Assembly (NCBI RefSeq): GCF_015602705.1
Contig: NZ_CP059081.1
Coordinates: 443,702 to 507,701, forward strand
Source of the DNA: Acinetobacter lwoffii
GTDB taxonomy: Bacteria > Pseudomonadota > Gammaproteobacteria > Pseudomonadales > Moraxellaceae
Direction of reading: 5' to 3'
DNA: 64,000 nt
Positions within the stretch are counted from its first letter, which is position 1. The number at the start of each line of letters is the position of its first letter. Made by a program: the position numbers and the translations under genes. Positions 44,832 to 54,016 of the stretch are shown here, piece by piece. Under the pieces are notes generated by a model, which worked only from the letters and a program-made list of their open reading frames with translations, was not told the DNA's origin and ran no database searches.

Positions 44832-46030
44832 ATTTCTCCTCGACCAGAAGACATATATCTTTCTTAAGTGTCACCGTCCTTTTCAGTTCTTTTTTAACAG
44901 GCTGCACAGGCTTGGCACCTTCAAACAAGAAGCCAGTTAGCCTGGTACAAGGCCCCCCAATTACCGATATTTTTACCCCTTTTGATATGGCTTTATCCTG
45001 CTTAAAAGGACAATTACGTAATGATGTGAGTTTCTCCGTAGGGGCAATTCTGGATCAAACTGGTAAGGATGTAGTTACCAATGGTGGTAGCGGAAAAATG
45101 GTGACCCAAGGTGCGGGAGATATGGTGCAATCTGCCTTGTTTCAGGCGGGGGTAAGCTTAATGAACCGGCGTGATCCCCGGATTATCGAAAGCGAAGCCA
45201 AGTGGGGCATTCGTGATCCAAGACAAATCCAGGCCTCTGATTATTATGTGACAGGCAGTATTAACAGTCTGGATTTTATTCCGGGTGGTGGTTTTGATAT
45301 GCAGATCGCCGGTGTTGGCCCGAATTATAGTCAAACCCGGATTATGGTCGGTCTGGATTTATCTCTGACAGATACCCGCAGCAGTAAAGTCGTGGGCAAT
45401 GTTTCATTGCAGAAACAAATCGCTGCACAGGATTATGGCTTAAGTGCAGGCAGATTCGCTGGTCGTACACTCTTAAACATTCAGATTGGAAAAGGAGAAC
45501 GCGAGGCAACTAACTTTGCCTTGCGACAAATGTTGAATCTGGCCACTTTTGAATTGCTGAGTCAGGTTGTCCCACCCGCCGTATTTGAAAGCTGTCGTGC
45601 ACAGATACCGCCAGAGTTCGGTCAATTGAACTTAACCCGAAGTTCTGTGGCACTGCATAAGTACAAGAAAAGCCAGCAACAAAATAGTACAGCTTCAAGT
45701 AGCGCTGTTCAGGAATCAGCATCACGCCAGGCAGACTCATCCAATGAAAAAAATAAGTCAACCAACTCCCCGAGCAAAGATACAAAACCGCCTAAACAGA
45801 AAGAGTCCGAGGTGATTCAAAACCCTGAAGCAGAGCCTGAAATGAGTAAACAGGACTTGATTAAATATATCAGCAAGAAGCAGCGTTCACCTTCTTCAAA
45901 TGAAACAAATGAAGAAAAAGATACTCAAGAAGAAGCTGACAACGAGTCAGAAGATGAAAAAACTACAACGCTATGGGAGGTCAATCCTGATGTGGTCGAA
46001 AATTATTGGTCTAGCACGCAGCGTGATTAA
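44825..46030 (+). CDS. CsgG/HfaB-family outer-membrane lipoprotein with charged tail
   Basis: A 401-residue lipoprotein: the signal peptide ends in FLTGC, Cys27. Residues about 65-255 resemble CsgG/HfaB: SVGAILDQTGKDV, then DYYVTGSINSLDF, and DTRSSKVVGNVSLQKQ line up with the CsgG core. CsgG forms a ring in the outer membrane that exports amyloid subunits. From about residue 265 a Ser/Lys/Glu-rich low-complexity tail follows, which CsgG lacks. It is translationally coupled to the previous gene. Related HfaB anchors holdfast in Caulobacter. Confidence 0.82.
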   Translation: MLNFSSTRRHISFLSVTVLFSSFLTGCTGLAPSNKKPVSLVQGPPITDIFTPFDMALSCLKGQLRNDVSFSVGAILDQTGKDVVTNGGSGKMVTQGAGDMVQSALFQAGVSLMNRRDPRIIESEAKWGIRDPRQIQASDYYVTGSINSLDFIPGGGFDMQIAGVGPNYSQTRIMVGLDLSLTDTRSSKVVGNVSLQKQIAAQDYGLSAGRFAGRTLLNIQIGKGEREATNFALRQMLNLATFELLSQVVPPAVFESCRAQIPPEFGQLNLTRSSVALHKYKKSQQQNSTASSSAVQESASRQADSSNEKNKSTNSPSKDTKPPKQKESEVIQNPEAEPEMSKQDLIKYISKKQRSPSSNETNEEKDTQEEADNESEDEKTTTLWEVNPDVVENYWSSTQRD

Positions 46031-46036
46031 AAATAT

Positions 46037-46059
46037 TTAAAAATGGGCTCGCTCCCATT
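46037..46059 (+). promoter_or_regulatory. Hairpin between HfaB-like gene and repeat protein gene
   Basis: AATGGG and CCCATT pair over CTCGCT just after the HfaB-like stop. There is no U-run. It may stabilise or process the mRNA so that the third gene is made in larger amounts than the channel. This is inference only. Confidence 0.4.
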
Positions 46060-46114
46060 ATAAGAAGGAGTACTTAGCGAGAGGTACTTCAAAACAAAAG
46101 TAGGAAGAACAACG

Positions 46115-46789
46115 ATGAAAAACACGATCAAAACAATCGCTTTATCCGTCGCCTTTCTGTCTGGTACAGGTATGGCATACGCCCAAGGAGATGAAACACC
46201 TACTGACGTCACCGTAGATACAGGTTTAATAGCTACCCTGGATTCTATTTCTCAGCAGGTTGAAAATGGTTCTGCTTTGAATCTTGCAGTGAATACAGGT
46301 GATGTTGATGCAAGTGTCGATTTAGAAGCAATTGCAGAAGCTACAAGAGAAGCACCAGACGCCATTAGTTCAATTGAAGGTACAATTGAAACTACTGCGA
46401 TTGGTGCCGCGAATACAGGTAGTATCAGTATTGAGCAGGGTAGCTACAATAAGGTGGTATCAGACATATCAGATGCAACGGATAACTACGACTACAGTGA
46501 AGTAACGAGTGCAACTAATAATTCTGAAACTCTAGAGGAGCTATCAGAGGTTGCGGATAGTTCAGATATCTCGGAAGTTGTGAGTTCGACACTAAGTACT
46601 GACTATAGTGAGGAAATCAATGAAACTTTAAGCAATTATAGTGTAGCGAATATTGCCTATAATGCGGGTGCTATTGATGCATCTGTCAGTGCTATTTCAG
46701 AAGGAACTCAAACTGCTATTAACAACAGCATCACAACTACCGCTATCGGTGCTGTGAATAGCGGTAGTATCACTGTGACTGTTAAATAA
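46115..46789 (+). CDS. Secreted repeat protein, candidate fibre subunit
   Basis: A 224-residue exported acidic protein, signal peptide MKNTIKTIALSVAFLSGTGMAYA. The motif A-x-N-x-G-x-(I/V) occurs four times at residues 58, 98, 181 and 213 (AVNTGDVDASV, AANTGSISIEQ, AYNAGAIDASV, AVNSGSITVTV), in two larger blocks (54-106 and 177-221). The middle is Ser/Asp/Glu-rich. No Cys is present in the mature part. GGAAGAACAACG precedes ATG. With the CsgG-type channel next to it, it is likely exported and may form fibres or anchor to the surface, comparable to HfaD or curlin in role only. Confidence 0.7.
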   Translation: MKNTIKTIALSVAFLSGTGMAYAQGDETPTDVTVDTGLIATLDSISQQVENGSALNLAVNTGDVDASVDLEAIAEATREAPDAISSIEGTIETTAIGAANTGSISIEQGSYNKVVSDISDATDNYDYSEVTSATNNSETLEELSEVADSSDISEVVSSTLSTDYSEEINETLSNYSVANIAYNAGAIDASVSAISEGTQTAINNSITTTAIGAVNSGSITVTVK

Positions 46790-46811
46790 ACTCTTTTTTC
46801 GAGGTGAACAT

Positions 46812-46850
46812 AGGTCTAACTATTGGCAGATAGTTAGGCCTCTTTATTTT
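46812..46850 (+). terminator. Rho-independent terminator of the HfaAB-like operon
   Basis: AGGTCTAACTAT (46812-46823) pairs with ATAGTTAGGCCT (46830-46841), followed by CTTTATTTT. Confidence 0.85.
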
Positions 46851-47054
46851 ATAATAACATCCACATAAATTGTTGTTTATTCATCGGATAACAAGAGTGC
46901 TTATTCAATGAATCTCTATTTCAGAAACTGAATAGCCTGGAGCTTAAGATTAAGCTATTTACCCAGATTAAAATTTGTAATGAAAATAATAATTTAGGTT
47001 GATTTGAAACCGATCTCTGGATATTTTTAATTTACATCCTCAAAAAAGCGCAAT
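46851..47054. other. Spacer without recognised content
   Basis: About 200 bases of AT-rich sequence between two terminators. I see no gene, promoter or repeat in it. Confidence 0.5.
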
Positions 47055-47082
47055 AAAAAAAGAGCGCATCAGCGCTCTTTTA
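47055..47082 (-). terminator. Rho-independent terminator of xpt
   Basis: AAAAAGAGCGC and GCGCTCTTTT pair over ATCA; an A-run on the left gives the U-run for the minus strand. Confidence 0.88.
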
Positions 47083-47098
47083 AAATTCATTGGCGAGC

Positions 47099-47740
<642 letters not shown>

Positions 47741-47762
47741 TCAAGTGAAATTCGCCAAAAAC

Positions 47763-48476
47763 TTAGTTGCTTGCACCTTTATAGTCAGTTAACAGCAAAC
47801 CATAGGAGGTTTTCTTGTCGACATGCGAAACTTTGACTGGAAGATAGTCAAGTTTTGGCGCCAGCCAGAAGATGGTCTCACGGCCTGGCTTGCTATGCTT
47901 CATCACCACTTTAATGGTATTGAAAGAACCATATTTGGTATTCACCGTCTCTGAACCCTGCTTGATAAACTTACGGCCTTCGACTTCTTTAGCATCAGCG
48001 ATATAGTAATTTCCTTTCAGACCTGAATTTTTTAAGTCTTCACGGATCTGCAATTCCGCATTCAACTCATCCAGAACATCTGCTCTCCAGGCAAAAGAAC
48101 GTTTTTCATCATCTTTCTTGGTACTGATGCTTTTGCTGGAAGGATTGAAATTAATACTCATGGTATTGTTATGCACCAGCACTTTACTGCTGCGACTGAA
48201 ACTGCTTGAGCCGATCTTGCCATTATTAAAAGTAAAGCGGCTGGTTTCGGTTGCAGAGGCAATACCTCCGGCTTTTGCAGCAAAGACATAAGTCCAGTTA
48301 TTGCCTGATTTGCTTAAAGTCCGCGTTGCAGACCCCATATTCTTGCCATTATAGCTAAATTGATAACTGGCCTGGAAAGGAGTCATGGCAAAAGCCTGGC
48401 TAGAAATACCAGTGAACAGTATCGCGCTGCTCAGACCCGTGGTCATCACTAAAGTTTTGAATACAGTCTTCGCCAT
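47763..48476 (-). CDS. DUF3108 exported protein
   Basis: A 237-residue protein with a signal peptide ending near SSQAFA. The mature part, ASYQFSYNGKNMGSATRTL, then the C-terminal GRETIFWLAPKLDYLPVKV, matches the DUF3108 family, beta-rich periplasmic or surface proteins of unknown function. Confidence 0.8.
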   Translation of the reverse strand: MAKTVFKTLVMTTGLSSAILFTGISSQAFAMTPFQASYQFSYNGKNMGSATRTLSKSGNNWTYVFAAKAGGIASATETSRFTFNNGKIGSSSFSRSSKVLVHNNTMSINFNPSSKSISTKKDDEKRSFAWRADVLDELNAELQIREDLKNSGLKGNYYIADAKEVEGRKFIKQGSETVNTKYGSFNTIKVVMKHSKPGRETIFWLAPKLDYLPVKVSHVDKKTSYGLLLTDYKGASN

Positions 48477-48634
48477 CAGTTATTTTCCTATATTGGTTCA
48501 ACGGGCAAAACATATCACTTATTGCACCCTTTATTATTTGGGCAAAATATGGAAATTGAAGGGATATTTCTGTCAAAAATGTATATTTCATGTAGTTTTA
48601 TAGAACTTTTGTTCAAAACTACGTTCGGCATGAT

Positions 48635-49321
48635 TTAAGAAGGATCTTTCTGTTTGATGGGGGTGACCCGGTTATCATCCATTTCGTCTTCATCCCAGTT
48701 CTCTTCCTGATCTTGGGAAAGTTTTCTAAACAGGGCTGCAAGATTGACGTTGCCAATCACCACCAGTTCGGCTTCACGAAGTACTGCGTGATTGACATGG
48801 ACTTTGCCCAAGGTATCAATGACAGATCGGCTTTTACCTAACCAGCGATTTAAATCCAGATAGAGCAAGTCATCGATGACTTTAATTACACCCAGTTTTT
48901 CCAGAATCATTCCCAAAGGATCTTTATTCAAGATACGTTGATAGAAGAACAAGCCGAAACGCACGCCCAGTTTATACAGCATATTTGGATATTTGGCTTC
49001 AATCAGCTGAGTATCACTAATTTGCTCGAACACGATCAACTGGGTGGTTTTATTCAGTTCCATCTGTACCAGTTTCAAATCAACCGATAAAGTGACAATC
49101 AGGCCTTTATAATCCAGTGTTGCGTAGAGACGCAGCCAGTCTTCATGTAAATCTGCATGTAAGTCTTTTAGTGCATCGACATTGTCTGTGACAAAGCGCT
49201 GAAAGGTTGCATTCAGGAAAACTTGGGATAAGGGAAATTCACGCTCATCTTCAATAAATCCTTCCGCCCTCTGATACACTTGGCGGATTCGGTTGGAAAT
49301 ATTGGAAATTAGCGTTTGCAT
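48635..49321 (-). CDS. Conserved protein of unknown function
   Basis: A 228-residue soluble protein starting with MQTLISNISNRIRQ; an ATG at 49339 would add six residues. It has no signal or membrane segment. The middle (LYLDLNRWLGKSRSVIDTL) and an acidic end (NWDEDEMDDNR) stand out. I recognise no domain. Confidence 0.65.
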   Translation of the reverse strand: MQTLISNISNRIRQVYQRAEGFIEDEREFPLSQVFLNATFQRFVTDNVDALKDLHADLHEDWLRLYATLDYKGLIVTLSVDLKLVQMELNKTTQLIVFEQISDTQLIEAKYPNMLYKLGVRFGLFFYQRILNKDPLGMILEKLGVIKVIDDLLYLDLNRWLGKSRSVIDTLGKVHVNHAVLREAELVVIGNVNLAALFRKLSQDQEENWDEDEMDDNRVTPIKQKDPS

Positions 49322-49575
49322 ACTGAAGCGTCCTGGCAACTTTATTTTTGACTCGGGATGTATCTTGTCGAATTGTATGAAAAATACAAGCGTTCATGCT
49401 TGAAGTTTAGCAAAATAAATAGCACCATTTTTATAGTTTTAGTTATGTAACGTTGAAGATTTGATGGATTTGGCATTTTAAAAAGATAAATGACGAATCC
49501 GTTTATTTTTAATCTTTCAAATACTTTTTTGGGGAGCTGAACTCAGTATTGAGTTTGGGCGAATGTGAAAAAACG

Positions 49576-50442
49576 ATGATACTCATGCCTCTGGTCAGAA
49601 CTTGGTGGAAAGATCCAGTGTTTAGCAGTGCGGTGCTTGCCGCAGGCATTATGCATTTGATCGTGCTGACCCTGGAATTTGGTATGCCGCAAGATCGGGA
49701 TACCAGTACCAAAGAAATCGCAGTCAGTTTGCGCCAGACTGATGAAAAAATTGAGCATGCTGATTTTCTGGCCCAAACGGACCAGCAGGGTTCCGGCCAG
49801 TTTAGAGAAGCTCATCGCATGTCGAGTGATATGCCATCGCCGTTAATGGAACAACATGCAGGCGAAGAACTGCAAGAAAGTCTGGATATGCTGCAACAGC
49901 AACAGGAACTCAGTTTTGAAGAAAAAGTCCTGATGACCACCTTGAGCTGGCAAAAGCAGGCAGAAGAAAATCAGCGTAAAAAAATGCAGGAGCAATTACA
50001 GAGCCAATTTCAGGCCAAAGCGGCCATGGTCGCCAGTCTGGAAGCGCAATATTTACAGCGTCAACAAAATTTCAGTCGTCAGCAAAAAATTAAGACTGTA
50101 GATGGTATTCAGTCCAAGCAGGATGTTTCGGCCGCCTATCTGGAAAAGTTCCGTGAAAAAGTGGAATTTTATGGTAACCGCTACTATCCGGAAGCAGCCA
50201 AGCAGCAGAATCTGGCAGGGGAAGTGCGGCTGATGGTGATCCTCAATCAGAATGGCGGGATTCGTGCCATTCGACTGATTGACAGTTCAGGACATGCCAT
50301 GCTGGATGAAGCAGCTAAATCTTCCGTGCGTAAGGCAGCCCCATTTGGTGCTTTCGACAGTAAAATGAAAGAAATTTCCGAACTGCGAGTGATTCGTACC
50401 TGGCGTTTTGACCCGGCAGAAGCGGAGTTTGAAGTGCGTTAA
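49576..50442 (+). CDS. TonB C-terminal domain protein (energy transducer)
   Basis: A 288-residue protein with one N-terminal membrane segment (about residues 18-35), a Gln-rich coiled-coil periplasmic region (about residues 95-190, with QQQQELSFEEKVL and QEQLQSQFQAKA) and a TonB-like C-terminal domain (YYPEAAKQQNLAGEVRLMVIL). It differs from classical TonB in lacking a Pro-rich spacer. The start is ATG 49576; a TTG at 49549 is also in frame. It may energise an outer-membrane transporter. Confidence 0.78.
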   Translation: MILMPLVRTWWKDPVFSSAVLAAGIMHLIVLTLEFGMPQDRDTSTKEIAVSLRQTDEKIEHADFLAQTDQQGSGQFREAHRMSSDMPSPLMEQHAGEELQESLDMLQQQQELSFEEKVLMTTLSWQKQAEENQRKKMQEQLQSQFQAKAAMVASLEAQYLQRQQNFSRQQKIKTVDGIQSKQDVSAAYLEKFREKVEFYGNRYYPEAAKQQNLAGEVRLMVILNQNGGIRAIRLIDSSGHAMLDEAAKSSVRKAAPFGAFDSKMKEISELRVIRTWRFDPAEAEFEVR

Positions 50443-50458
50443 AGTTGATATTTACCAA

Positions 50459-50573
50459 GACCTCTCCCTAACCTACTCCTAATAAGGAGAGGGAACTATA
50501 TCTATAATGTTTAACAATCATAGGATTCTAATGAATGTTCTCCCTCCCTCTGGGAGGGAGTTAGAGGGAGGGC
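50459..50573. repeat. Two pyrimidine/purine-rich inverted repeats
   Basis: CCTCTCC (50461-50467) pairs with GGAGAGG (50486-50492), and CTCCCTCCCTC pairs with the GAGGGAG runs near 50551-50571. Such CTCTCCCTAACC-type elements occur in spacers of many Acinetobacter genomes. No transposase is linked. Confidence 0.55.
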
Positions 50574-50583
50574 AACTTTCATT

Positions 50584-50617
50584 AAAAAAAAGCGAGCCTT
50601 GGCCCGCTTTTTTTAAT
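50584..50617. terminator. Rho-independent terminator between tonB-like gene and ybeY
   Basis: AGCG and CGCT with GCC and GGC form a stem with one mismatch, flanked by an A-run and a T-run, so it can serve both converging transcripts. Confidence 0.8.
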
Positions 50618-50626
50618 ATTCAAATT

Positions 50627-51112
50627 TTAGTTCTGTTCCAGATAAGGGTTTTCAAAACCCAGCTTGGCTAAAATCTCAATTTCAATGCTTTCCATTTCTT
50701 CGGCATCTTCATCCGAGGTTTCATGATCATAGCCCATCAGGTGCAAGGTGCCATGAACCAGCATATGGGTAAAGTGAGTCAAAGGCGCTTTGCCTTGTTC
50801 ACTCGCTTCACGTAATACCACTGGAATACAAATCACCAGATCACCAATGGGAAATGCATCCAGAAACTGTGCCATTTCATCTGGAAGTTCACTTGGGAAA
50901 GACAGTACATTGGTCGGTTTGTCCTTGTCTCGATATTCCAGATTAAGCTTATAACTTTCGTCATTGTCGACACAGGCAATTCCGATTTCGCAATTACTCT
51001 GAGTGCCGATATGACGTAAAGTGGTTTCTACAACCTTTTTAATATAGGCACGTTTCAGTACCAGTTCAGGCGACTGAAAGTCCTGTTGTAAGGAAAGACT
51101 AAGTTTCAACAC
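50627..51112 (-). CDS. ybeY: Endoribonuclease YbeY
   Basis: A 161-residue zinc endonuclease for 16S rRNA 3' end maturation and ribosome quality control. The active site [16 protein letters not shown] has the three His ligands. It starts at GTG 51112, five bases after AAGGA. It lies downstream of phoH and miaB, the conserved order. Confidence 0.93.
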   Translation of the reverse strand: MLKLSLSLQQDFQSPELVLKRAYIKKVVETTLRHIGTQSNCEIGIACVDNDESYKLNLEYRDKDKPTNVLSFPSELPDEMAQFLDAFPIGDLVICIPVVLREASEQGKAPLTHFTHMLVHGTLHLMGYDHETSDEDAEEMESIEIEILAKLGFENPYLEQN

Positions 51113-51131
51113 AAATCCTTAAGTTTAAAGC

Positions 51132-52208
51132 TTAATGCTGTGCATCTGCCGCAGCATCATTTTCAGCGATCAAGGCTTCCTGACGTGCTTTTCGTTCGGC
51201 ACGTGCTTCAGCACTTAAACGCTGCTGTTCACTGTCCCAGCCTTCGTAGGCTTCAACAATTTTCTGTACCAGCTGATGACGTACCACATCACGCGAATGG
51301 AAACGGGTGATATGAATTTCAGGAATTTTATCAATCACACGCAAGGCATGTGACAGACCGGATTGCTGACCACGCGGTAAATCTACCTGAGTTACGTCGC
51401 CGGTAATCACGGCACGTGAACCAAAACCTAGGCGGGTCAGGAACATCTTCATCTGTTCAGGGGTGGTATTCTGCGCTTCATCCAGAATCACGAAAGAATG
51501 ATTCAAGGTACGGCCACGCATATAAGCAAGCGGAGCCACTTCAATCACCTGACGTTCGATCAGTTTGGCCACTTTTTCAAAGCCGAGCATTTCATACAGC
51601 GCGTCATACAAGGGACGTAAGTACGGATCGATTTTCTGGGTTAAATCCCCCGGCAAGAAACCAAGTTTTTCACCGGCTTCAACCGCAGGACGAACCAGCA
51701 AGATCCGCTGAATTTCATTACGCTCCAGCATGTCCACGGCAGCCGCAACGGCGAGGTAGGTTTTACCTGTACCCGCAGGGCCAATACCAAAAGAAATATC
51801 ACTTTGCAGAATGCGCTGTACATAACGTTTCTGGTTGGCACCACGCGGATTGATCCGGCCCTTACGAGTTTGCAGCCAGACATTGTCCAGCCCCGTATGT
51901 TCCTGATCGTCCAGATCTTGCTGAAGTTCACGGTCAGTCTGGCTGCCCTGAATCATCAGATGTAAAGTATCTGCACTAATCTGCTGACTATGTTCAGATT
52001 CTTCATGAAGACGTTGCAAGAGCATTTCGGCTCTCTCAACGGCATCGATTCCACCATCAATAATAAAACTTTCTCCACGATGGGAGATTTTGACGTCTAA
52101 ACGTTGTTCAATTTGCTTCAAATGGCCGTTATAGGCACCTAACATGGCTTGTATACGGTCCATCGAAATTCCAGGAAAAGCTACTGTACGTCGAATCGCT
52201 GCAGTCAA
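51132..52208 (-). CDS. ybeZ: PhoH-like ATPase (YbeZ)
   Basis: A 358-residue ATPase of the PhoH family. The Walker A motif GPAGTGKT is at about 143, and a Walker B-like FVILDEAQNTTPEQMKMFL follows. It partners with YbeY in RNA processing. The start is TTG 52208 behind AAGGA. Confidence 0.92.
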   Translation of the reverse strand: MTAAIRRTVAFPGISMDRIQAMLGAYNGHLKQIEQRLDVKISHRGESFIIDGGIDAVERAEMLLQRLHEESEHSQQISADTLHLMIQGSQTDRELQQDLDDQEHTGLDNVWLQTRKGRINPRGANQKRYVQRILQSDISFGIGPAGTGKTYLAVAAAVDMLERNEIQRILLVRPAVEAGEKLGFLPGDLTQKIDPYLRPLYDALYEMLGFEKVAKLIERQVIEVAPLAYMRGRTLNHSFVILDEAQNTTPEQMKMFLTRLGFGSRAVITGDVTQVDLPRGQQSGLSHALRVIDKIPEIHITRFHSRDVVRHQLVQKIVEAYEGWDSEQQRLSAEARAERKARQEALIAENDAAADAQH

Positions 52209-52245
52209 GAGTGTTCCTTATGAAGTGTGCGTTATATGCTCTACA

Positions 52246-53703
52246 TTACGCCACGTCAGGCTCAAGATTCAAGAGCTCACCGTAAACTAAATTCAAAGTT
52301 TTAATTTCGGTAATTTCAATCTCGGCAAAGCGGCCTACCCAGGCAGGGTCACCAATAAAGTTGACATAACGGGTATTGTCCGCCGTACCGACCAGAATAT
52401 TCGGATCTTTATCAGAAACTTTTTCGATCAGTACACGCTGGATGGTCCCGAGCATGGCATCCGTCTTGTCAATGCTTGAACGCTTAATCCATTGCTGAAC
52501 TTTGGCCAGACGTTCTTTTTTGACATCTTCAGAAATCGTATCTTCCAGTTCTGCCGCAGGCGTACCCGGGCGTTTTGAATAGATAAAACTATAAGAATGG
52601 TCAAAATCCAGATCCTGAATAAACTGATAAGTCTCTTCAAAGTTTTCATCTGTTTCACCCGGGAAACCAATGATAAAGTCTGAAGATAGGTGCATGTCAG
52701 GGCGAACTGCACGTAACTTTTTAATCTTTTCGATATAGACATCGATGGTGTGGTTACGCTTCATCGCTTGCAACACATCATTGGAACCGCTTTGTACCGG
52801 CAGATGCAGGTGTGAAACCATTTGTGGCAGGTCACGATAGCATTGTATCAGGTCGTCATTAAATTCCAGTGGATGCGAGGTGGTATAACGAATACGGCCA
52901 ATGCCCGGAATATCTGCAACCAAACGTAACAGATCGGCAAAGGTACAGATATTGCCTTCAAAAGTTTCACCACGATAACCGTTTACGTTCTGACCCAAAA
53001 GTGAAATTTCACGCACGCCTTTTTCTGCCAGACCCGCAATTTCAGCGAGCACATCATCCAGTGGACGAGATACTTCTTCACCACGCGTATACGGCACCAC
53101 ACAAAAAGAACAGTATTTAGAACAGCCTTCCATGATCGAGACAAAAGCTTTATAACCTTCAACACGCGGTTCAGGTAAAAAGTCGAATTTCTCGATGTCC
53201 GGGAAGGAAATATCCACCAGTTTGATTTTTTCTTTTTTCGGCTTTTCGATCTGCTCAAAATGCTGATCCAGCATTTGCGGCAAACGGTGCAGGGTTTGCG
53301 GGCCAAAGATCATGTCGACATAATTGGCACGTTTCTGGATGTTATCGCCTTCCTGAGAAGCCACACAACCACCAACACCAATAATCAGGTCAGGATTTTT
53401 ATCTTTAAGCTTACGCCAGCGACCCAGCTCGGAGAAGACTTTTTCCTGTGCCTTTTCACGGATCGAGCAGGTATTCATCAGCAGAATATCGGCATCTTTA
53501 GGATCGGTGGTCAGCACATAGCCATGAGAATCGCCTAACAGGTCTGCCATACGGTGACTGTCGTACTCATTCATCTGACACCCTTGCGTTTCGATGTACA
53601 GTTTTTTGACTGAAGCATCGCTAATTGGGGTGTGCGCTGGCTGGGTAACAGTGTTTTCTGAGGCAGCTGGGGCACCATTCGGAATGAAGGTTTGAACCGT
53701 CAT
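52246..53703 (-). CDS. miaB: tRNA-2-methylthio-N6-dimethylallyladenosine synthase MiaB
   Basis: A 485-residue radical SAM methylthiotransferase that modifies A37 of tRNAs reading UNN codons. [16 protein letters not shown] in the N-terminal domain binds one iron-sulfur cluster with later Cys residues, [17 protein letters not shown] binds the radical SAM cluster, and a TRAM domain ends the protein. The start is ATG 53703 behind AGGAG; the frame extends 20 codons further but without a good site. Confidence 0.95.
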   Translation of the reverse strand: MTVQTFIPNGAPAASENTVTQPAHTPISDASVKKLYIETQGCQMNEYDSHRMADLLGDSHGYVLTTDPKDADILLMNTCSIREKAQEKVFSELGRWRKLKDKNPDLIIGVGGCVASQEGDNIQKRANYVDMIFGPQTLHRLPQMLDQHFEQIEKPKKEKIKLVDISFPDIEKFDFLPEPRVEGYKAFVSIMEGCSKYCSFCVVPYTRGEEVSRPLDDVLAEIAGLAEKGVREISLLGQNVNGYRGETFEGNICTFADLLRLVADIPGIGRIRYTTSHPLEFNDDLIQCYRDLPQMVSHLHLPVQSGSNDVLQAMKRNHTIDVYIEKIKKLRAVRPDMHLSSDFIIGFPGETDENFEETYQFIQDLDFDHSYSFIYSKRPGTPAAELEDTISEDVKKERLAKVQQWIKRSSIDKTDAMLGTIQRVLIEKVSDKDPNILVGTADNTRYVNFIGDPAWVGRFAEIEITEIKTLNLVYGELLNLEPDVA

Positions 53704-54016
53704 GTAGGCTCCTACAAGGTAATACGTTGAAAGAGTGAACGAACAGCCTGATTGATGCATCAAACAGGTGAATAAAAATTCAATTCACGGACTGAAATCT
53801 TGGAAAGGCGCATATTTTAGCAGGAAAGTCGCTTAAACTTATAGCCCAAATTAACTGTGGAAAAATATTGATTTATGGGCAAAAATTGTCTGTAGATTAA
53901 TATTGCTTAATCATAAGGTTACATAACTGAACAATAGAGTTGGTTATAATCTTCAAACTAGCTCTTATGATATGCAACATGGGCAAAGCACAAAATCGAT
54001 GATAGAAGGCAAAGGG

